From Tranzscheliella williamsii (lineage: Eukaryota > Basidiomycota > Ustilaginomycetes > Ustilaginales > Ustilaginaceae): 64,000 bases of DNA. How positions within the stretch are numbered: the stretch's first letter is position 1; each line of letters opens with the position of its first letter. The position numbers and the translations under genes were made by a program. Of the stretch, positions 61,543 through 64,000 are shown piece after piece. The DNA is taken from positions 62,001 through 126,000 of the forward strand of contig JALBYF010000034.1 of NCBI GenBank assembly GCA_023212725.1, given 5' to 3'. The notes under the pieces were generated by a model. The model did not search any database. It was not told where the DNA came from and was given only the letters and a program-made list of their open reading frames with translations.

Positions 61543-64000
61543 TCACTTGAGACGCTTCTTGCTGGTCTCGACATGCTTGCGGAGGCGCTTGCTCTTGTCG
61601 CGGAGCGAGGCGTTTTTCTTGCTGCGGACGGACCAGGAGCGGGCGACCATGTGGAAGTTCTTGGACCTTTGCTTTTCGCGGTTGGTGGAGGAGCTGTCCT
61701 TCTCCTTGTTCTTCTTGCCCTTTTTGCTGCCGTACTTGTCGCGGTCTTCGCGGCCCTTTTCGATCGAGGCGATGCGGTCGTCGTAGGTCGCCTTTGCCTT
61801 TTTGCGGGGGCCGAGGATGTCGTTCTCGTCGAGCAGGGTGGAGGGGGCGGTGGAGCGTTTGAGCGATTTGAGCTCGTCGAGCTGGCGCTTGGCGCGGTTG
61901 CCGGCCAGGCCGCCCTGGGCGATGGCGGCCTCGGCGGCGGCGATGCGCAGTTCGGTGAGCTTGGCAAAGTCGGCGGGGGTGAGGATCTTGGTGGTGGCCA
62001 GCGTGGAGATGTGCGCCTCCTCGGCGCGCAGCTCCTTCGCCAGCACCGCGTCCGCTTCCCCGCCCGCCGCCTCCTCGCCCTCCGACCCGGCCCCCGCATC
62101 GGCATCGGAATCCGACTCGGAGCTCAGCTCTTGCTCACCCCCAGCCTCCCGCCGTGCTTGGCGCGCAGCATGCCGCTCGAGCTTGGCCCGCTTCTGCTGA
62201 CGCACATCCCGCGCCGCAACAAGCCGCTCTTTGACCGTCCGTTTCGGCTTGCGTCCATCTTCATCTCCAGAATCGTCCGAGTCCGAAAGGCGCAGCACTC
62301 CCCCCTCGTCGTCGTCCGACACGTTGATCCAGCCAGCTTCAGACTCATCGTCGGAGCCGTCGGACGAGCCCTCCTCCTCCCACCCCTCCCAGCCCTTGTC
62401 ATCATCATCGTTACCGCCGTCGGCGGGCTCGCCGTCCTCCTCGAGCCTCCGCTTCTCGTCGTCCAGATGTTTCTCCAGCAGATCGATACCCTGAATCCCG
62501 CGGACCTCGTCCTGGTCGACACCGAACTGCGCAGCAGGACGGCCCTCCTGGACGGCCAAACTGCCCATCTTGCCGCGCTCTTTCTTCTTGAGCAGCGCAG
62601 GGTTCACCTCTCGGTAGAGGGCGAGCAGGCCGCGAGCGGCCGTGCAGACACCCTTGTCCTTGCTCCGGCGGTACCCGATCAGGTCTTCCAGAAGCGTCTC
62701 CTCCATCGACCACGGCTGGCGGCGGCAGATCTCCCGGATCGCATTGATGCCGGCGGCGACCACCTCGGAGCTGACACCAGGATGGATAAAGCCGTCCGAG
62801 AGCTTGCGGATCACAGGCGTGACAACGTCCGGAGGCGTCTGGTCGTGGACCGACTGCGCCAGAGAGACGAGGATCAAAGTAATGTGCTGCTGGTGAGGAG
62901 CGAGGTACTTGACGACGTACGAGTAGAAGCTGAGCACGCAGAGCTTGTGGGCGCCCATCACTCTGCTCAGTAGCTGCATGAGCCGCACCTTCATCTCGAT
63001 CGTGTGACGCTTCTCCCGATCGCCGCGACTGAGGTTGTCGAAGAGCTTCTCGCCGAAGTTCTGTGGGTCGTTGAGCAGGTACAAGGCGGCAAAGTTGCCA
63101 GGGCCGTCCTTGCCGCCGCCATCGAGCGCAGATTCGGCCTTGGCCTTCTTCTTTTTCTTGGAGACCGCGGCAGCGGCACGGACCTTCTTGTCTCCGGACC
63201 GTGTCTTTTTTCCGACTTTGCGGGCATGGAGCATGGCATCGACGTCGGGCCCCTCGTCGTCGTTTGCGTCCGAGTTCTCGGCGTCGTCTTCGGCGGAATG
63301 CAGGTCGCCGAGAAAGAACCGAACCGCTGACGACTGGACGCGAGGGTGGGGATGAAAGCAAGCAAGCGCCAAGAGAGAAACCGTCTTACCGTCGGTCCAG
63401 ATCTGTTTCTTCCAGAGGTTGGCAGCCAGACGGACCGCCCACAGAGCTTCCGTCTTGCCGCTGACGCTCTGAGACTTGCGGTTGAGGGGCGTCATCGCAC
63501 CTGAGGAGCCGTAAGCGGCATCGATGCCTTTCTGCACAATGCCAAAGAGGAGACCTTGGACGACACGGTTGAGGCGGTGGTTCTTGGACTTGGCATTGGC
63601 GTTCTTGATATCCTGGAGGATAGTCGCCTGAACAGATGTGCGGGTGGCGCTCGAGGTGGTCACCGTCAGTAGGGGGAAAAGCGTCTTGAGAAGCTCTTCT
63701 GAAGAGATGACGTCTCGGTTCCTGAGCAGGATGAGGGATCGCAGACAGCTTGCGCGGATGTCAGGGCTGAGGGCAGAGTGGTGATTGAGAAGCAGATCCG
63801 AAAGATGGCTGGGCAGATCGCTTGTGATCTCGGGATAGGACGGCGCCAGCTGTGTTACGAAAGAGATGAGCGAGACAAACTTGCTGGCCTGGTCCTTGTT
63901 GATCCTGATACTGGTAGCAGACGAAGCTGCGGCTGCATTCGCGGCTGGGATATCGAGGTCGGACGAGGCAAAGATGCTTCGAAGAGACTGGTAGTGGTTC
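61543..64000 (-). CDS. SDA1: SDA1, 60S ribosome biogenesis protein (5' end off window)
   Basis: Nucleolar/nuclear protein needed for 60S maturation and export. The frame runs on past the right edge, so the N-terminus is missing; about 818 residues are visible. The visible start (NHYQSLRSIFASSD) corresponds to the family's WNHYESQLALF region. LRSLILLRNRDVISSEELL, DIKNANAKSKNHRLNRVVQG and LWKKQIWTDGKTVSLLALAC follow, then FLGDLHSAEDDAENSD, TLILVSLAQSVHDQTPP and the basic C-terminal SDA1 block (RSKNFHMVARSWSVRSKKNA and SLRDKSKRLRKHVETSKKRL). Acidic inserts lie in the middle. The frame does not start at 63663, where a GTG can mislead; upstream codons are clearly SDA1-like. It converges on VTC4. 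Confidence 0.95.
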   Translation of the reverse strand, partial: NHYQSLRSIFASSDLDIPAANAAAASSATSIRINKDQASKFVSLISFVTQLAPSYPEITSDLPSHLSDLLLNHHSALSPDIRASCLRSLILLRNRDVISSEELLKTLFPLLTVTTSSATRTSVQATILQDIKNANAKSKNHRLNRVVQGLLFGIVQKGIDAAYGSSGAMTPLNRKSQSVSGKTEALWAVRLAANLWKKQIWTDGKTVSLLALACFHPHPRVQSSAVRFFLGDLHSAEDDAENSDANDDEGPDVDAMLHARKVGKKTRSGDKKVRAAAAVSKKKKKAKAESALDGGGKDGPGNFAALYLLNDPQNFGEKLFDNLSRGDREKRHTIEMKVRLMQLLSRVMGAHKLCVLSFYSYVVKYLAPHQQHITLILVSLAQSVHDQTPPDVVTPVIRKLSDGFIHPGVSSEVVAAGINAIREICRRQPWSMEETLLEDLIGYRRSKDKGVCTAARGLLALYREVNPALLKKKERGKMGSLAVQEGRPAAQFGVDQDEVRGIQGIDLLEKHLDDEKRRLEEDGEPADGGNDDDDKGWEGWEEEGSSDGSDDESEAGWINVSDDDEGGVLRLSDSDDSGDEDGRKPKRTVKERLVAARDVRQQKRAKLERHAARQARREAGGEQELSSESDSDADAGAGSEGEEAAGGEADAVLAKELRAEEAHISTLATTKILTPADFAKLTELRIAAAEAAIAQGGLAGNRAKRQLDELKSLKRSTAPSTLLDENDILGPRKKAKATYDDRIASIEKGREDRDKYGSKKGKKNKEKDSSSTNREKQRSKNFHMVARSWSVRSKKNASLRDKSKRLRKHVETSKKRLK

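Noticed and set aside
63640..63663. Start of SDA1 at 63663
   Set aside because: The codon there is GTG and the same frame continues upstream with SDA1-like sequence to the window edge.

Overview
The window is nuclear chromosomal DNA of a basidiomycete fungus, most likely a smut relative (Ustilaginomycotina, probably Ustilaginales). I infer this from compact GC-rich coding DNA, mostly intronless genes, short introns (73-139 nt) with GT..AG ends and CTAAC-type branch sites, many Ser/Ala/Pro/Gln-rich disordered extensions on conserved fungal proteins, and AT-richer gaps that reuse an ATTCRYGATT motif. No bacterial, viral or organellar segment, rRNA, recognisable tRNA or CRISPR array was seen.

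Layout, left to right. A 200-bp foldback (MITE-like) hairpin lies just upstream of SCO1 (copper delivery to cytochrome oxidase). SCO1 converges on EAF7 (NuA4 acetyltransferase subunit). Next come a peroxisomal acyl-CoA oxidase ending in SKL and, divergent from it, an NBR1-like selective autophagy receptor. A very long ORF follows that joins a disordered protein to dihydrofolate synthase (FOL3-like). After it are a secreted aspartic protease, glutathione-dependent formaldehyde dehydrogenase (SFA1), a SNF2 helicase of the ULS1/RAD5/RAD16 group, and an orphan secreted protein without cysteines.

The middle holds a PIG-X/PBN1 homologue (GPI mannosyltransferase I), RIC8 (G-alpha exchange factor/chaperone), and a 2,457-residue Fab1-like phosphoinositide 5-kinase without a FYVE domain. 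HAP3/NF-YB, the PLP-synthase glutaminase (SNO/PDX2), CTR9 (Paf1 complex), RIB3 (riboflavin) and CCT2 (chaperonin) follow.

The right part carries proteasome alpha-1 (three exons) divergent from NOP56, then a small three-exon SH3 adaptor that no single ORF reveals. After it are a forkhead factor behind a 2.5-kb leader, VTC4 (polyphosphate polymerase) with an intron that is a multiple of three, and SDA1, cut by the right edge.

The genes do not form one pathway; this is a housekeeping neighbourhood. I found no clear new multi-gene system. The items most worth following are the eroded Fab1-like kinase, the FOL3 fusion ORF, the foldback element, the orphan secreted protein, the NBR1-like receptor without PB1 or UBA, and two large intergenic deserts flanking the forkhead gene. 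Starts were moved to real ATG codons where the longest ORF began at TTG or GTG.
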